Below are positions 37,300-49,172 of a stretch of 64,000 nt of DNA, piece by piece. Each line of letters opens with the position of its first letter. Positions within the stretch are counted from its first letter, which is position 1. A model generated the notes under the pieces. It worked only from the letters and a program-made list of their open reading frames with translations. It had not been told where the DNA came from and did not search any database. The stretch comes from Dolomedes plantarius (Eukaryota > Arthropoda > Arachnida > Araneae > Dolomedidae): the NCBI GenBank assembly GCA_907164885.2, contig OU015496.1:132489875-132553874 (forward strand). Direction: 5' to 3'. Made by a program: the position numbers and the translations under genes.

Positions 37300-37880
37300 C
37301 CCTTCAGCGGTAGCGCCCGGGTACAAAGTGCAACATTTTCGTAATTTTGAATGATTTGTTTTTATATGTAACGTTTGCATGTTCTTAGTAGTTTCTATTT
37401 ATAGCTACAAACTTTCTAATCTGATTTTCTGACCCTTGTATTCCTTTCCATCCATTGTTAGTCGGGATTTAACCGTGGTAAACCAGCGATTATACTGGAT
37501 TACAATACGACAAAAGCAGGAGTTGTTGTAGTCGATTAAATGTGCAGCTATTTCACGGTATTCCGCATATCACGAATATGGACAATCTAATTTATTTTTA
37601 GGATTTTGGATATAATGGGAATCAATTCGCAAGTTGTTCTTAGATCCAATAAACAGGACAGTTTTGAAATAAGGCGATTGTACCAGCATTTTTTGGCCTT
37701 TAATTATAAATATATCTCAATATTATCAACATTTTATACCTTGTAATAAAACGCAGAATTATTATTTTCAATTTGAAAAAAAATTTATTAGAAAAGGAAT
37801 AATCAAGGTTGAAATAGACGTTGAACTTTGTGCCACGCGCGCCTGCTGGTGTTCCAAAAATTGGCGCGCTCGCTGAAGGG
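37300..37880. mobile_element. TTAA (piggyBac-type) MITE, copy 2, uninterrupted
   Basis: The ends CCCTTCAGCGGTAGCGCCC and the inverted CCCTTCAGCGAGCGCGCC are flanked on the right by TTAA (37881-37884) and on the left by TTAT, a one-base change. It runs opposite to copy 1. It contains the intact site GACTACAACAAC (minus strand) that corresponds to the TA where Tc1 inserted in copy 1. Confidence 0.9.
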
Positions 37881-37957
37881 TTAATATAAGATAATCTGTG
37901 CTGGTATTTACATAGTAATGCCTGTAAATACCCCATAAAGTTAGGTGAAAAGACTAA

Positions 37958-38095
37958 GGGCCTATTCACATAGAATCCGTCAGCGTCAGCATTAAAGTTT
38001 TTAACCAATCATAAACCAATCATTGACCCATTTGACCAATCAGCGCCAACGGATTCTTTAGCGCTAACGCTGATAGATTCTGTGTGAACAGGCCC
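37958..38095. mobile_element. Small PIF/Harbinger-type MITE
   Basis: The ends GGGCCTATTCACATAGAATC and the inverted GGGCCTGTTCACACAGAATC are flanked by TAA (37955-37957 and 38096-38098). A three-base TWA duplication and GGGCCT...TTCA ends are typical of PIF/Harbinger elements. At 138 bases it has no coding content. Confidence 0.8.
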
Positions 38096-39182
38096 TAACT
38101 CAGTAAGCATAAATTGAGGAACCGTACAAACTCTAGTTAGGTTTTGACGGACTTCGGCTCGTTTCTATTTTACACAATATGTTCCTATTTTACACAATAA
38201 GTCCTGAGCAGACGAAGTACTTAGTGTACTTCCAGCTACTACAATCTTTCATGTCATGTGCAACTTAAACACACAGACTCTAGTACCGAAAATCCCGGTC
38301 TCTTCCATTCTCGCATTACATGATTGCAGTTAAATCCATATTGAACAGGTGATCTGTAATTGATTAGACAAAAAAATTTTGGTCGATCGTATTAAAAGTT
38401 GATGCAAACATATTAAGTTTTTCTTTTCATTGGAAACAATATCATCCGTAGTTTTTGGTTTTTAATGTAATGCTTCAAAATTATGATGGGTTTAAAGCAA
38501 CCAACCATGTAACTACGAAATTCTAAACTGCACATCACAGTAAATCAACTGGCTCTAAAGAAATATGTAATGTTATAATTTCAAAAATTAAATTTGATAA
38601 ATTAACGTCATTATTGAATTTTTCACATTTAAATATAAAACTGAAAAAAAATTAAATATTTGATCTAGAAATCGAGAAAGTATAACAATAAATCATATTC
38701 CTAAAGTTAAAAAAAATTCAAGAAAAAATATATACATCGGTGTCCGATATCAAAGAAAACGTATAATTAAATTTTAAAACATAAAACTTTTCTCTGCTAT
38801 GAGATATATATAAAACTGTAAATGTTTGGTCTATCACGGAGTTATTTTAGAGAATAAACTTTGATCGCAGATGTTACTTAGGTAATAAAAATCGATGAAA
38901 TCCGTTGACAAGTTGGCCACTACCGGAAGATAAAATGAAGCAAACACGTTTCTTCAAAGGTTCTGGCGACAGAATGTTTGTGAACAAATAGAAAAGCTAC
39001 GTATAAAACGCTATCACAAAATCAACGGATACATCTTGAAAAACCTTTATAGAATTACACTAGTGTTTATGTTAGGGAATAGAGATAGTGTAAATTTCAA
39101 AGGGATATGTTAGTTCGTCCAAAAAATCCATTATATTTTTAAGTAAAAATAAAAGATGAATTTTCGATTTTCACCAGTAACT
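38096..39182. other. AT-rich stretch with a dispersed-repeat fragment
   Basis: A fragment at 38652-38722 (GATCTAGAAATCGAGAAAGT) matches 20410-20475. Two adjacent copies of CTATTTTACACAATA occur at about 38167-38201. No gene recognised. Confidence 0.5.
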
Positions 39183-39264
39183 TTATTGAACAGCATGTTC
39201 ACCATTTTGTTCCACTACCTTCTGCCATCTATCAGGCAACTTTTTGATTCTAGCTTCCCAAAAC
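39183..39264 (-). pseudogene. Mariner-type transposase C-terminal fragment
   Basis: On the minus strand about 27 codons read FWEARIKKLPDRWQKVVEQN followed by GEHAVQ and a stop at 39183. The 'LP-RW-KVV---GEY' pattern is the characteristic end of mariner-type transposases. No TIR pair or upstream coding part was found, so it is a truncated relic. The following 3' untranslated part (to about 39120) may belong to it. Confidence 0.7.
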
Positions 39265-41339
39265 GTATACTGCAGAAATCTCTTTTTGAGATTTTATCTT
39301 TTTTAAAATAATAAAATGCAACATGCAAAAATTATTGCTAATTTTAATCCATCTTCAACATTAAGATAGCTACACAAAAAAATCTCCAGCTTTGGTAACT
39401 TTCTGTTTTAAATACACGCTGTTATGACAGCAGTCACAGCACAATCTGACAAAATTGTTTCGAATGACGTTAAAGACAACTGCGTGATACTACAAATATC
39501 TTACTTAAAACTGGACGAAATTTTTGGCCAATCCAATATGACTTTTAAGTATTTTCAAATCTAAATTCTATGAGCTATCTCAAGCGGAATAATAAAAGGA
39601 AAGTTTTCGATATTATTATTTAACTGTTTAAGTTTCACAACTTTTAAATTTGCAGAAGAATATAAATGTGAATTCATTGCGTTGGAAAATAATCACCTGA
39701 CACATATAAATGATATTTGATCAAATGATAAGATCAAATTTACATATTTATCTGCCATCAAACATTTTTCCACAAAGTATTTTAACACATATCTGCCACA
39801 AAGTATTTGAAGGTTCAAGTCTTAAAGACAAAAAAAACTTTCTAATTCAGTATTTCCTTTTTTAAGAGTAAATATTTTATATTTGATTTCAGTTACACAC
39901 GAGGACAAGAAATATTTATATTTGATTACATAACTTTGGAAATCTGGCTAAATTGTTTATCAAACACCCAATTTTGCTTATCTTATCTTGATAAAACAAC
40001 TAAGGCTCGTCTTCAAATTAGATTTTTACTTTGCATAATGCCATAAAAGTCGCAATATATAGTTCCCTGAAGGCATGCGAAAAGATAGGGTTGAGTGCAC
40101 AAAACCGTTTTGCTCTAGAAAAATGACTTCATCTTTTACATCACATCAGAGCAGATATCATTATGGCACGCTGCATCGTTTTTCATGAACTCATATTTAA
40201 TCAGAATTATTATCATAAACAAAACGAAGCTGCAAATCAATAAAGCAATTTCACATTTTCCTTCAAACACACACTCTCTCTCTCTCCTCTATAACACACT
40301 TTGCGTATTTTCAATTTTTTGGGAAACGTAAACATAAGCAGAGCTTACACAAATATTTTCCTTCAAGAAATATTAATCATGTAATAGCAACGCAAAAAGG
40401 AGATTTTTAGAAAATATTTTTGACACAACGACAAACAGGAGTAATTTATAAACTCATTCGAATTAAACCGGCAAATTTTTGTGAAGCCCCGCTTCATCAC
40501 ATATACCGGGGACATTCCTTAATGGTTGTTCTTCGCGAATAAACAGGTTCAAGATCCATTAATACAGATCAAGTGGGGTAGAAACTTTGAAGGATGCACG
40601 AAGAAATTCCGCAAATTAAATCATGACGGGAGAGAGTTGAAATTTTTTTAAAAGTCCTGGGGCGACATCTATTTCACGGTGTCTGGAGATAGGAATAAAC
40701 TGCAGCAGGCTGGCTTTCCCTGAAATGAAATCAAAGCCATTAGAATATTTAAATCAGCATTAAATATGCTTGGCAGGCGGGAATTCCTGGAACGACAACA
40801 CACGTGACATATTTCTTGAGATTACCTGATAATTATTGCATGATCTGAAACGCAATTTGAGAATCTACCTCAAGTGGAAGGAATATCACAGGTTTTAACG
40901 GTGTGCTCAGAAATCCAAGTGTTTTGGCAGAATTTTAATAATTAATTTTTCTGTAAAGAAATTGAGCTTCATGATGTAATTAAAGTTTTGCTATGATGAT
41001 AAGCAGATAAAATTAGAATGAAATGTGCGTATATATTTGCATAACAAAGATTGAATAATTTTGATTTTTTTTAATTGTACAGCTAATCTTATTCCGAATA
41101 CTGCGAAATCGCATAAACGTTGAATATAACGAATATCCCTTTTTTGATAAAAAATATCCTCTGATAAATCCAGAAATCTGTGATGAGCTTTTAATTATAT
41201 TATTTTGATAGTATGATACATTTCTGATAAATGTTCTGATAAAAACTCAATGCTAATAAAAATATTTTTTTTACATTATGAATTTTTCATTTTATTTTGT
41301 TCTTTAGATTGATTTTACTTTATTCTGCTGTCGTTTCTT
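39265..41339. other. Largely unique stretch, nothing recognised
   Basis: No TE signature was seen. The part at about 40450-40900 is less AT-rich and non-repetitive (for example GGCAGGCGGGAATTCCTGG). It is a reasonable place to look for a conserved non-coding element, but nothing here proves function. Confidence 0.4.
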
Positions 41340-41632
41340 GCCAATGCGGGGCACATGTCAGTGAAGACATTAGAATATAATCTGTGAGAATCGTTGCTTC
41401 CAATGGGGAACCGTATAGGTTAACCTACACCACTCTCTAGTGCCAACGCAATTTTGTCCAAGCAACCCTAGGACGACATATGGGGAGATCGTACATTCTC
41501 CCACACTCTATGACCTGATAGAAAGACTTTCCGGTATATGTAATTAATGTGCCCATATCTGGCATAGACGCGAACGTATTTAATGTCGTTCGTCGGGATT
41601 CGAATCCAGCACCCCTAGTATCCCTAGCCTAA
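41340..41632 (-). mobile_element. tRNA-related SINE, copy 2 of the shared family
   Basis: It matches the SINE at 33404-33545 from GGACGACATATGG to TGTGCCCATATC. It keeps a perfect B-box word, GGATTCGAATCC, at about 41598-41609. The word is palindromic, and orientation is given by the body preceding it on the plus strand. An A-box-like word follows on the minus strand (TAGGCTAGGG). Confidence 0.65.
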
Positions 41633-42954
41633 AATTTTAATAAATAATGAATCAGTTTTTTACGCATGGTCAATAAGATCTAATAACTTCAGTTAGAGAT
41701 GGATGTTGCAAGAAATCGCATAGAAAAAAATTAAAATTAAATTTATGAAAGAATTTAAATTTTGAAATGGATATTTGCGTAGCTATGACCGTCATTTTAT
41801 TTATATTTTAGAAATCGATAAGTGAGAAGTTCAGTCATGGAAATTTAAACATTCTGAAAGGAAAATATAAAAAAAATCTTTTCTCTTTAATTTTCGAAAT
41901 AACTAGATATTTTAAAGTTTTTAGCAATAAAATAACATTTTCAAAATGAATAAATAATAAGTCCATAAAATTATATTTAAAAAAGTCATTTTCTATAATA
42001 ATACTTTACAATAAATGCTACGTGAAGCTCATAAAGATTTATTTTTCAAAGGCGCCACGGTTCCTTCATCTTAATTTGAAATTTCTTTAAAAACACTTAA
42101 TCATCCTTTGATATCATGCATATTATTTTTCTAATGGTCACATATTAGGATTTATTAATTTTTTTAATGTAATCAAGTATTTATAATAATGCATGAATAC
42201 ATTTTTTTAGCAGATTACAGCTAATTTTGGCGTCTGATTCCAATTGGATTCAATAGGGTGGGTGTCTTATATATTGCCCCTGTGCCTAATATAGCCTACT
42301 CGTGTTTCCAAAGTACGATTCACGCTATGAATGATAAAATACAGTAACTTCTTAGTTCTGGCTTTGTACTAACAGCGGCACTAGTGACAACGCTCTTATC
42401 ACTGACAGCAGAAACTATATGGCGTCTGAAGAAGTTTTGGCTGTTGTCGTCATACATTTTGGCTCCAAAGAATCTAGTAAATGACCACGTAGTTTCATCC
42501 AAATTCTAATTTTGCTTATACCTTTCGAAAGTGCATTAAACAGAGAATACAGAGGTGCTATTATTTTTGAAAAAAAAACAAACTGCGTTTTAAAGTTCGT
42601 TCTTAGCATGTTTGTGTTGACTGTGTTGTGTTCCTACTATTGCCTACCAAGTTGATCCTAATATCGCCTACCAGGTGATATTTGGAACAGCTACTTTAAT
42701 TAAAAAATAAGTATTGCATTATTATTTCTTTTTTTAATTGTAGTTATTATACTTTCCTTTTTTTTGTTTGTTTGACGTCTCTTGTCTAGGATACCAAAGG
42801 AAATTAAAAATAGACAGACATGGAGTACGTATAGTCTGAAGACAGGAATTTAAAGAAATTAAATAAATGGACCGCCAGTTTTTATAATAGTTGGAAATCA
42901 ATATTTGTTTCACCGAAATTTAACAGGTACTTAAGCTGTACGGTCCAGTAAAAA
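41633..42954. other. AT-rich intergenic stretch, nothing recognised
   Basis: No coding domain or repeat recognised. It ends in a short (CT)n run (42957-42970). Confidence 0.5.
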
Positions 42955-42995
42955 TATTCTCTCTCTCTCTACTTATATATATATAGGTATATATA

Positions 42996-44214
42996 CAATA
43001 TCTGGCAAAAGTATACGGACACCCGCCTAAAGAAGTGGATCTGGCAGGTGACAAAATTTGATGTGTAACCGAAAGCTATTAAAGTGTTCGTAGTGGTTTG
43101 TCAGGTCATATTTATCCGTTTGTGAGATAATGAGTAAGTCAAAGGAGCTTAGTGACTTTCATCGTGGCATTATAGTGACCGTTGTGGTAAATTAGTGCAT
43201 GAAATTTCGTACATTCTACAGAAGCCAAAATCCACTGTGAGTAATGTAATTATAAAGTAGAAACTTCAAGGCAGTGAAACTGCATAAAAATGAAGTGGCA
43301 GGCCGAAAAAATTAGTGAAAGATGCCGTAGAACTCTGAAAAGGGTAGTAAAACAAAATCGCAAGTCCTCGTTGATTGAAATCACTCAGGAGTTCCAAAGT
43401 TCATCGGGCGTTAGTGCTAGCAGCAGGACTGTTCGTCGAGAGTTAAAAAACCTGGAATTCCATGGTTGTTCGGCCGCTCACAAGCTGAAACATCACTCCT
43501 AGCATGCGAAGCGTCGTTTGCAATGGTGCAAAGCTCACCGTCAATGGACTGTGTACATGTGGAAAAATATTCTTTGGAGTGATGAATCTCGCTTTACAAT
43601 TTATCAGGCCGATGGACGCGTCTAAGATTGGCGGATTCCCGGCGAACGCTTCTTTCTTGACTGCATTGTGCGGAGTGTTAAGTGTGGTGGAGGCAGCATC
43701 ATGGTGTGGGGGTGTTTTTCATGGTTTGGCCTGGTTTCCTTAATTCATGTGGTAGGAAACATGAACTCTGAGATGTATGTGGACATTCTGGACAATGCTG
43801 CTCTCCTAAATCTATGGCAATATTTCGGTAAAGGCCCATTTCTCTTCCAGCAAGATACTGCTCCATTCACACATCGAGACTTGCGCAGGCAAGGTTTGAC
43901 GAAATGGGTGTTCAAAAACTGGACTGGCCTTCTCAGAACCCCGATATAAATCCCATTGAACACCTTTGGGACGAATTAGAACGCAGATTACGTAGCCATC
44001 CAATTCGACCATCCTCACTGCCAGAACTCACTTCATCTGTCATGGATGCCTGGAAGTCAATTCCTATGGACACCTATCAAAAAATGGTGAAAAGTCTCCC
44101 CAGACGTGTGCAGGCTGTCATCGAAGGAAAAAGAGGACCTACATCATATGAATTTATGCTTCAGGAGTCTCCGAGTCCGTTACCACTGAGAGTCCGGATA
44201 CTTTTGGCCAGATA

Positions 44215-44215
<1 letters not shown>
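42996..44215 (+). mobile_element. Tc1-like transposon, inactivated
   Basis: The ends CAATATCTGGCAAAAGTATA and the inverted CTATCTGGCCAAAAGTATCC are flanked by TA. Its 1.22-kb length is close to intact Tc1 elements. It encodes one transposase on the plus strand with several frame breaks. A (TA)n array of about 38 bases separates it from the next element. Confidence 0.92.
43131..44190 (+). pseudogene. Tc1-like DD34E transposase, multiply broken
   Basis: The likely start at 43131 reads MSKSKELSDFHRGIIVTVV and soon hits a stop. Continuing in neighbouring frames, SGRPKKISERCRRTLKRVV covers the second DNA-binding part. ILWSDESRFTIYQADG has the first catalytic Asp, and QQDTAPFTH the second. DWPSQNPDINPIEHLWDEL carries the Glu, 34 residues later by my count after following one frameshift near 43900. 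The C terminus is clear (KSLPRRVQAVIEGKRGPTSY). Several stops and at least two frameshifts make it non-functional. Confidence 0.9.

Positions 44216-44216
<1 letters not shown>

Positions 44217-44254
<38 letters not shown>
44217..44254. repeat. (TA)n microsatellite between two transposons
   Basis: The gap between the Tc1 element and the next long-TIR element consists only of TA units. Confidence 0.97.
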
Positions 44255-44258
<4 letters not shown>

Positions 44259-45583
44259 TGCCCACTAAAGTCCCTTACCACCCTCTTAACTTCGGAACGG
44301 CTGCTGCTATATTCATAAAAGTGGTGTCTAGGTATAGTAAAGTAGCCATGTGCTACTGAATGAAACCACCTACCGCGCCACTTGGTGGAAAACCGCGGAG
44401 TTAGCATTCCTATCTCGAAAACGGAACGAGATAGGGTAAAAAGGTGATTTACAAAGTTGTAGAAAATCATCGATTTAGTACGAAAAGATACCTTGTGAAC
44501 ATTAGTGTAAAGAATAGAACGGTTAAAACGCGCATTTGTTTTTTCATGATTTCCTGCCCTGTGACGTCACGAAACTTGAATGAAAGGAGAAATGATTATT
44601 TTTCGGGCAAAAGACGACACCGCAATGTGCACAGTGGTATATCGCGTTTGATCCCCAATCAAACTGACCGCGATTCAAACCTCGAGGGTTTCATCCTTGT
44701 ACTGATTGTCTTTATAAACAGAGTAGACAATACGTAGATCGTGTAAAATAGTGTCGCATCAACTCAACGCAACTTGCGCTTGGTGTTCGAAATTTTTGCA
44801 GTATTCAAATACGTAAAAAACGTCACGCCTGTTCACCTGAGACAGCTATAAAAGAGACATCTTCTTGGGGTTGTAGTATGTTGATGCTCGTGGTCATGGC
44901 TGAGTATTCCAAAGCTGAGATCTCCAGTGAAGCGACAACTCGTCAAGGAATTCGGGGACCAAATAATTGGGTATGGCAGTTTCGAAGAGTGGCCTCCACG
45001 TTCGCCTGATCTGATTCCACTGGACTTTTTCTTGTGGGGATACCTGAAACAGAAGGTGTATGCGACCCCTCCAAAAACATTGTAGGACGTTAAACGACGC
45101 ATTACGGACGCTTGTGAAAACGTGTCACGCTCTATGCTCCAACGTGTGCAACGTGAGATTCAAACGAGGATCCAAATGTGTATTGCAGCTGACGGTTAGA
45201 AGTTTGAACATCTCAAATAAAGGTATATTGTTAAATTTAGTTGTTTTTTTTTCTTTCTCAGATGTTTTTGTCACGTCACAGTGTAGGAAATCACGAAAAA
45301 ACAAATGCTCGTTTTAACCGTTGTAGTCTTCTCATTAATGTCCACAAGGTATCTTTTCGTACTAAATCGATGATTTTATACAACTTTGTAAATCCCTTTT
45401 TTTCCCTATCTCGTTCCGTTTTCGAGATAGGAATGCTAACTCCGCAGTTTTCCACCAGGTGGCGTGGTAGGTGGTTTCATTCAGTAGCGCATAGCTGCTT
45501 TACTATACCTAGACACCACTTTTATGAATATAGCAGCAGCCGTTCCGAAGTTAAGAGGGTGGGAAGGGACTTTAGTGGGCATA

Positions 45584-45586
<3 letters not shown>
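44255..45586 (+). mobile_element. Mariner-type derivative with ~318-bp terminal inverted repeats
   Basis: The ends (C)AGTATGCCCACTAAAGTCCC are inverted at 45586 and flanked by TA. The arms (44255-44573 and 45270-45586) match closely, down to words such as GGTGTCTAGGTATAGTAAAG. The left end lacks the outermost C. The centre carries a transposase C-terminal fragment only, so the element is non-autonomous. Confidence 0.9.
44939..45220 (+). pseudogene. Mariner-type transposase C-terminal fragment (SPDLxPLDFFLWGYLK type)
   Basis: The plus-strand frame reads RQLVKEFGDQIIGYG, then EEWPPRSPDLIPLDFFLWGY and LKQKVYATPPKTL. A stop follows, then DVKRRITDACENVSRSMLQR, a second stop and KFEHLK before the natural end at 45220. 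The Asp in PLDFF is the third catalytic acidic residue of this Tc1/mariner-IS630 branch. The DNA-binding domain and the first two catalytic residues are gone. Confidence 0.85.

Positions 45587-45629
<43 letters not shown>
45587..45629. repeat. (TA)n microsatellite
   Basis: A TA array starting at the right end of the long-TIR element. Confidence 0.97.
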
Positions 45630-45633
<4 letters not shown>

Positions 45634-45893
45634 GAAAGTGATTTTGAGGTTTAAAAGTAGAATAAAATGTATTAAAATTAAATATTAATTCTTCTCTGTA
45701 GTGGTTAAATACTCAGCGGAGAGATATGGCGATCTTGCAGGGATATACAGAAGGTTGTACGCAGTTTATGGAAACGATTTTGTAATTTATTTTTGTCAAT
45801 TGCATTTGAAGATAAAAATTTGGCAACTTCAGAATAATCGCATGCTGCTGTTTTGTTTTGATCGGAATGTAAAATAAAAGATTTATTTAGAAA

Positions 45894-47020
45894 ATGGCTC
45901 CAGAAATTGACAGAAAACTCGAAGGTTACGTAACTGCTCTTTCCGAGGAGATATATTATTCGTCTCAACAAATTATGAAGCGGTTTAAAAATCACGGTTA
46001 TGGCATTTCAAAAAAGGTATTTATAATATATTAAATTTGATTGGAAAAATAAAGTCTAACTGAAAGTAAAAATTAAAACATGACCACGAAACCTCATCCT
46101 AAGATTGTTCGAATGCAGGTAAATACGAGTGTCAAAAAAGTAAAGGCTCCGATTCTAAAAGAAAATTCGCCGATTCAAAGATTATTTGCATCGAAACTAG
46201 GAATGTCTTCCGACACTGTAAGTAAAATCATTCATAAAGATTTGAAGTTAAAGAAAATGCTTAAATCTAAAGTTCATCTGCTTTTTGCCAAAGCATATTA
46301 CTGAAAAAAAATAAATCATAGGAAATTATATAAAAAAACACCTAGCTGCTGAAAAAGGAAAATTTGTGGTAACACTCTGTGGTAAGACATTGATGTATTA
46401 AAGTGACTGTAATAAAAAAAGATCAATTTTCTATTGCTACTAACGGGGATGACCCCACGAAATGGCCTCGTTAGTGTACAGAAAAATTCCCAAAGGGATT
46501 CATGATAGTTGCAAAATTTTTTTACAGCGGCAAATTAAAAATCAAAAGAGTCTTACGTAAAGCCAAAATTAATTCACTTTATTATCAGCAGAATATTTTA
46601 GAACCAATTTTTGAATAAAAATATCAAGTATTATATGGAAAGGATATTGATAAAGTTCAGCTTCATATGCTCAAAGCCTCTAGTCACACCCTTAAATCAC
46701 CTGCTGCTTATTTAGCAACGAAAGAATCAGAAACAGGAATAAAGTGTATCCCATTTAATGAAATACCTGTAAGATCACATGAAGCTTCTCCAAGGGACTT
46801 TTGTGTTTTCAGTTTATAAAAGCGAGCCTTACGAAAACGGCATCCAAGAACACTGAACGGACTGTGAAAACGGTCCAAGAGGAATGGTGTAAAATTGACA
46901 TAACAGTAATAAGAGAAAGATTACTTTCACGGGAAAATTCCAGCTAGAGCTATTGTCAAGAACCATGGCTATCAGATACAAGGCAAATCGCCGCAAAAAA
47001 ATATGGCATTTATACATAAA
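45894..47020 (+). pseudogene. Degenerate DD41D-type Tc1/mariner transposase, copy A
   Basis: It starts MAPEIDRKLEGYVTALSEEI, closely parallel to the N terminus of the copy at 53313. After breaks it continues with ILKENSPIQRLFASKLGMSS and KIIHKDLKLKKM. It then has HMLKASSHTLKSPAAYLATK, where the second catalytic Asp has been replaced, and SPRDFCVFSL with the third. Stops and frameshifts are numerous. No terminal repeats matching the 53169-54471 element were found, so it is either truncated or a separate subfamily. Confidence 0.75.
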
Positions 47021-47842
47021 ACGTAACTATCGTTTACAACCTTACAAACGTTTGTGTTTGTAAGGGTGTAAAGACGTGTAAACTGAAAGAAATTGTAGAA
47101 AATTAGCGGTATTTATTGGTAGATTATTACTAACGGTAGATAATTAAAATATAGAAGAAATTCATGTTAGATAGTTATGGTACAATACATTCGTTGATGA
47201 AAGGATTTCTTTAATGAAGTAGTAGTCTTTTATTAAAGTTATATATTGAGTAAAACTTCATACAAAGTGCTGTTTTCTATTATGTAAACCCGGAGTAATT
47301 ACATTTTTGCGTGTTTCCCCAGGTGTGTGATGTAAATTAAACAAATAAAACTCATGATGAGTCTCTTAAACATTATATCTGTAGGGTATTTAAATATCAC
47401 GCAATTTAAAGTTTCAAGTGTATACTTTAATGGGGGTAATTATAAATTTTTGTTTAGAACTGATTACTCATACATATTTTTGCGCTGACATAATTATGAA
47501 ATAAATTTATTGAAAATTAAATTGGGTTACATTTAAAAAGTTTAAAAGAAAATTAAAAAGATTATAAAGGAAAGGAAAGTGAATTTTCTTTTTAAACGGG
47601 TTTTAAATCTATTTTGACATCTATTTGAAGACAAAAAAATTTATGTTCCGGTATTTCATGACATTTACTCTCAGTTTGCAACTATTAATATATAAACGTA
47701 ATATAAATAGTTATATATTCCCGTAACTATAGTATATTCTTTTTGTGTAATCTATATATTTTTGAACTTTGAATTTCCTATCACAACATATTTAAACAGA
47801 TTCCGATGACGATATTATACTGTAGTATAAGACATATAAATA
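47021..47842. other. AT-rich intergenic stretch
   Basis: No gene recognised. A 10-bp stem (CCTTACAAAC / GTTTGTAAGG) at 47040-47065 lies just past copy A and may be near its lost 3' end. Confidence 0.45.
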
Positions 47843-48806
47843 CAGTGGTACCTCGGCTTACGAGTTTAATTCGTTCCATGACGTAACTCGAAACTCGAAC
47901 AGCTCGTAACTCGAAATATTCGTATCTCGAATCAATTTTCCCCATTGAAATGAATGTAAATGCCATTGATTCGTTCCGGTCTCCCCCCAAACACCGCAAT
48001 TTTTTGTTACATATTTTTAAATAAGAAAAATGTGCTTATAAATGACGAACATTGTATAAAAACGCAATACAATAGAATGTATTGCAATAAATTGTTTTAT
48101 TAAGTGTAATGTGACATTTACCTTGGAGATCAGATTTGAAGATGCTGATGGAAGAGGAGGAGAAAGGCTGAACTGAAAAATTAAATCTTATTTGTTGATT
48201 TTTGACCTTTTCGCCCCGCTTTCCTAACTATTGCTTTTGTTACGAGCTACTATCTCAAAGTGAATGAGTGAGATACGGAAGCTGGACGATTGTTGCAACG
48301 TTCACTGTGGCTGTAATGTCCAGATTCTTCTTTCTGAGAATCCGAAGAACGTTTTCTCGGAATCCGTAGTAAGGGGAGAGCTTGCGATCCTATGACCAAG
48401 GTCATCCCATCCCTTAGACCCCATGGAGAGTTCCAGTGGTGGGGGGGGGGAGGGAATTGAAGCTATCTCTCTGTGAGAGAGGTTGGTCGCTGCTCGGTTT
48501 CAGAAGGTGACTCAAGTTTGAGCAGCGCAAGCGGCCCCGGGTAATAATTGTTCAGTGTTTAAGACTGCATAGTAGTCTCAGAATAATATGTATACAACTG
48601 TATAATAATTGTACATAAAGGTTGTAGATATTATATGCTTCTTGTGTTCTCATTTGATGAGCACGTATCATGGCATTCGCTGCTCAAACTAGCGGTGGTA
48701 TATCTGAAGCTTACTCGTAATACGAATTTTAGTTCGTAAATCGATGCAAAAAATATACCGAGATAATGCTCGTATCCCGAAAAACTCGTAAGTTCAGGTA
48801 CTACAG
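47843..48806. mobile_element. pogo/Tigger-type non-autonomous element
   Basis: The left end CAGTGGTACCTCGGCTTACG and the inverted right end CTGTAGTACCTGAACTTACG are flanked by TA. Sub-terminal words (AACTCGTAA, CGAATTTTAG) recur near both ends, typical of Tigger-like termini. The 964-bp body has no transposase. It contains an 11-base G run at about 48442-48452 and a GC-richer core. Confidence 0.8.
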
Positions 48807-49050
48807 TATATACATTTATAAATGCGTGTATAATTAACATATATAATTATAAAGTAAATGAATCGGTGATTTTGAAAACGAGTCAGCTCCCTTTTTATTT
48901 TTTTCAAATTAAATTTTTTTTTAATTTAAACTCACCTTAATGCATTATTAGTTAAACTACATTTAGTATTTATTTTGTTTATAAGGCATGAATCATGATT
49001 CAAAAATGCAATTTATTAAATTGTATTGAAAATAAAAGTTGGAGAAAAGT

Positions 49051-49052
<2 letters not shown>
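48807..49052. other. AT-rich spacer
   Basis: Nothing recognised. Confidence 0.5.
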
Positions 49053-49135
<83 letters not shown>

Positions 49136-49172
49136 TATATATATAGTATATATATGTATGTATGTATGTATA
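49053..49172. repeat. (TA)n followed by (TATG)n microsatellite
   Basis: About 40 TA units, then a short TATG tract. Confidence 0.97.

Noticed and set aside
44243..45597. Palindromic duplication of host sequence
   Set aside because: TA flanks, precise inverted ends and a transposase tail inside identify a transposon instead.
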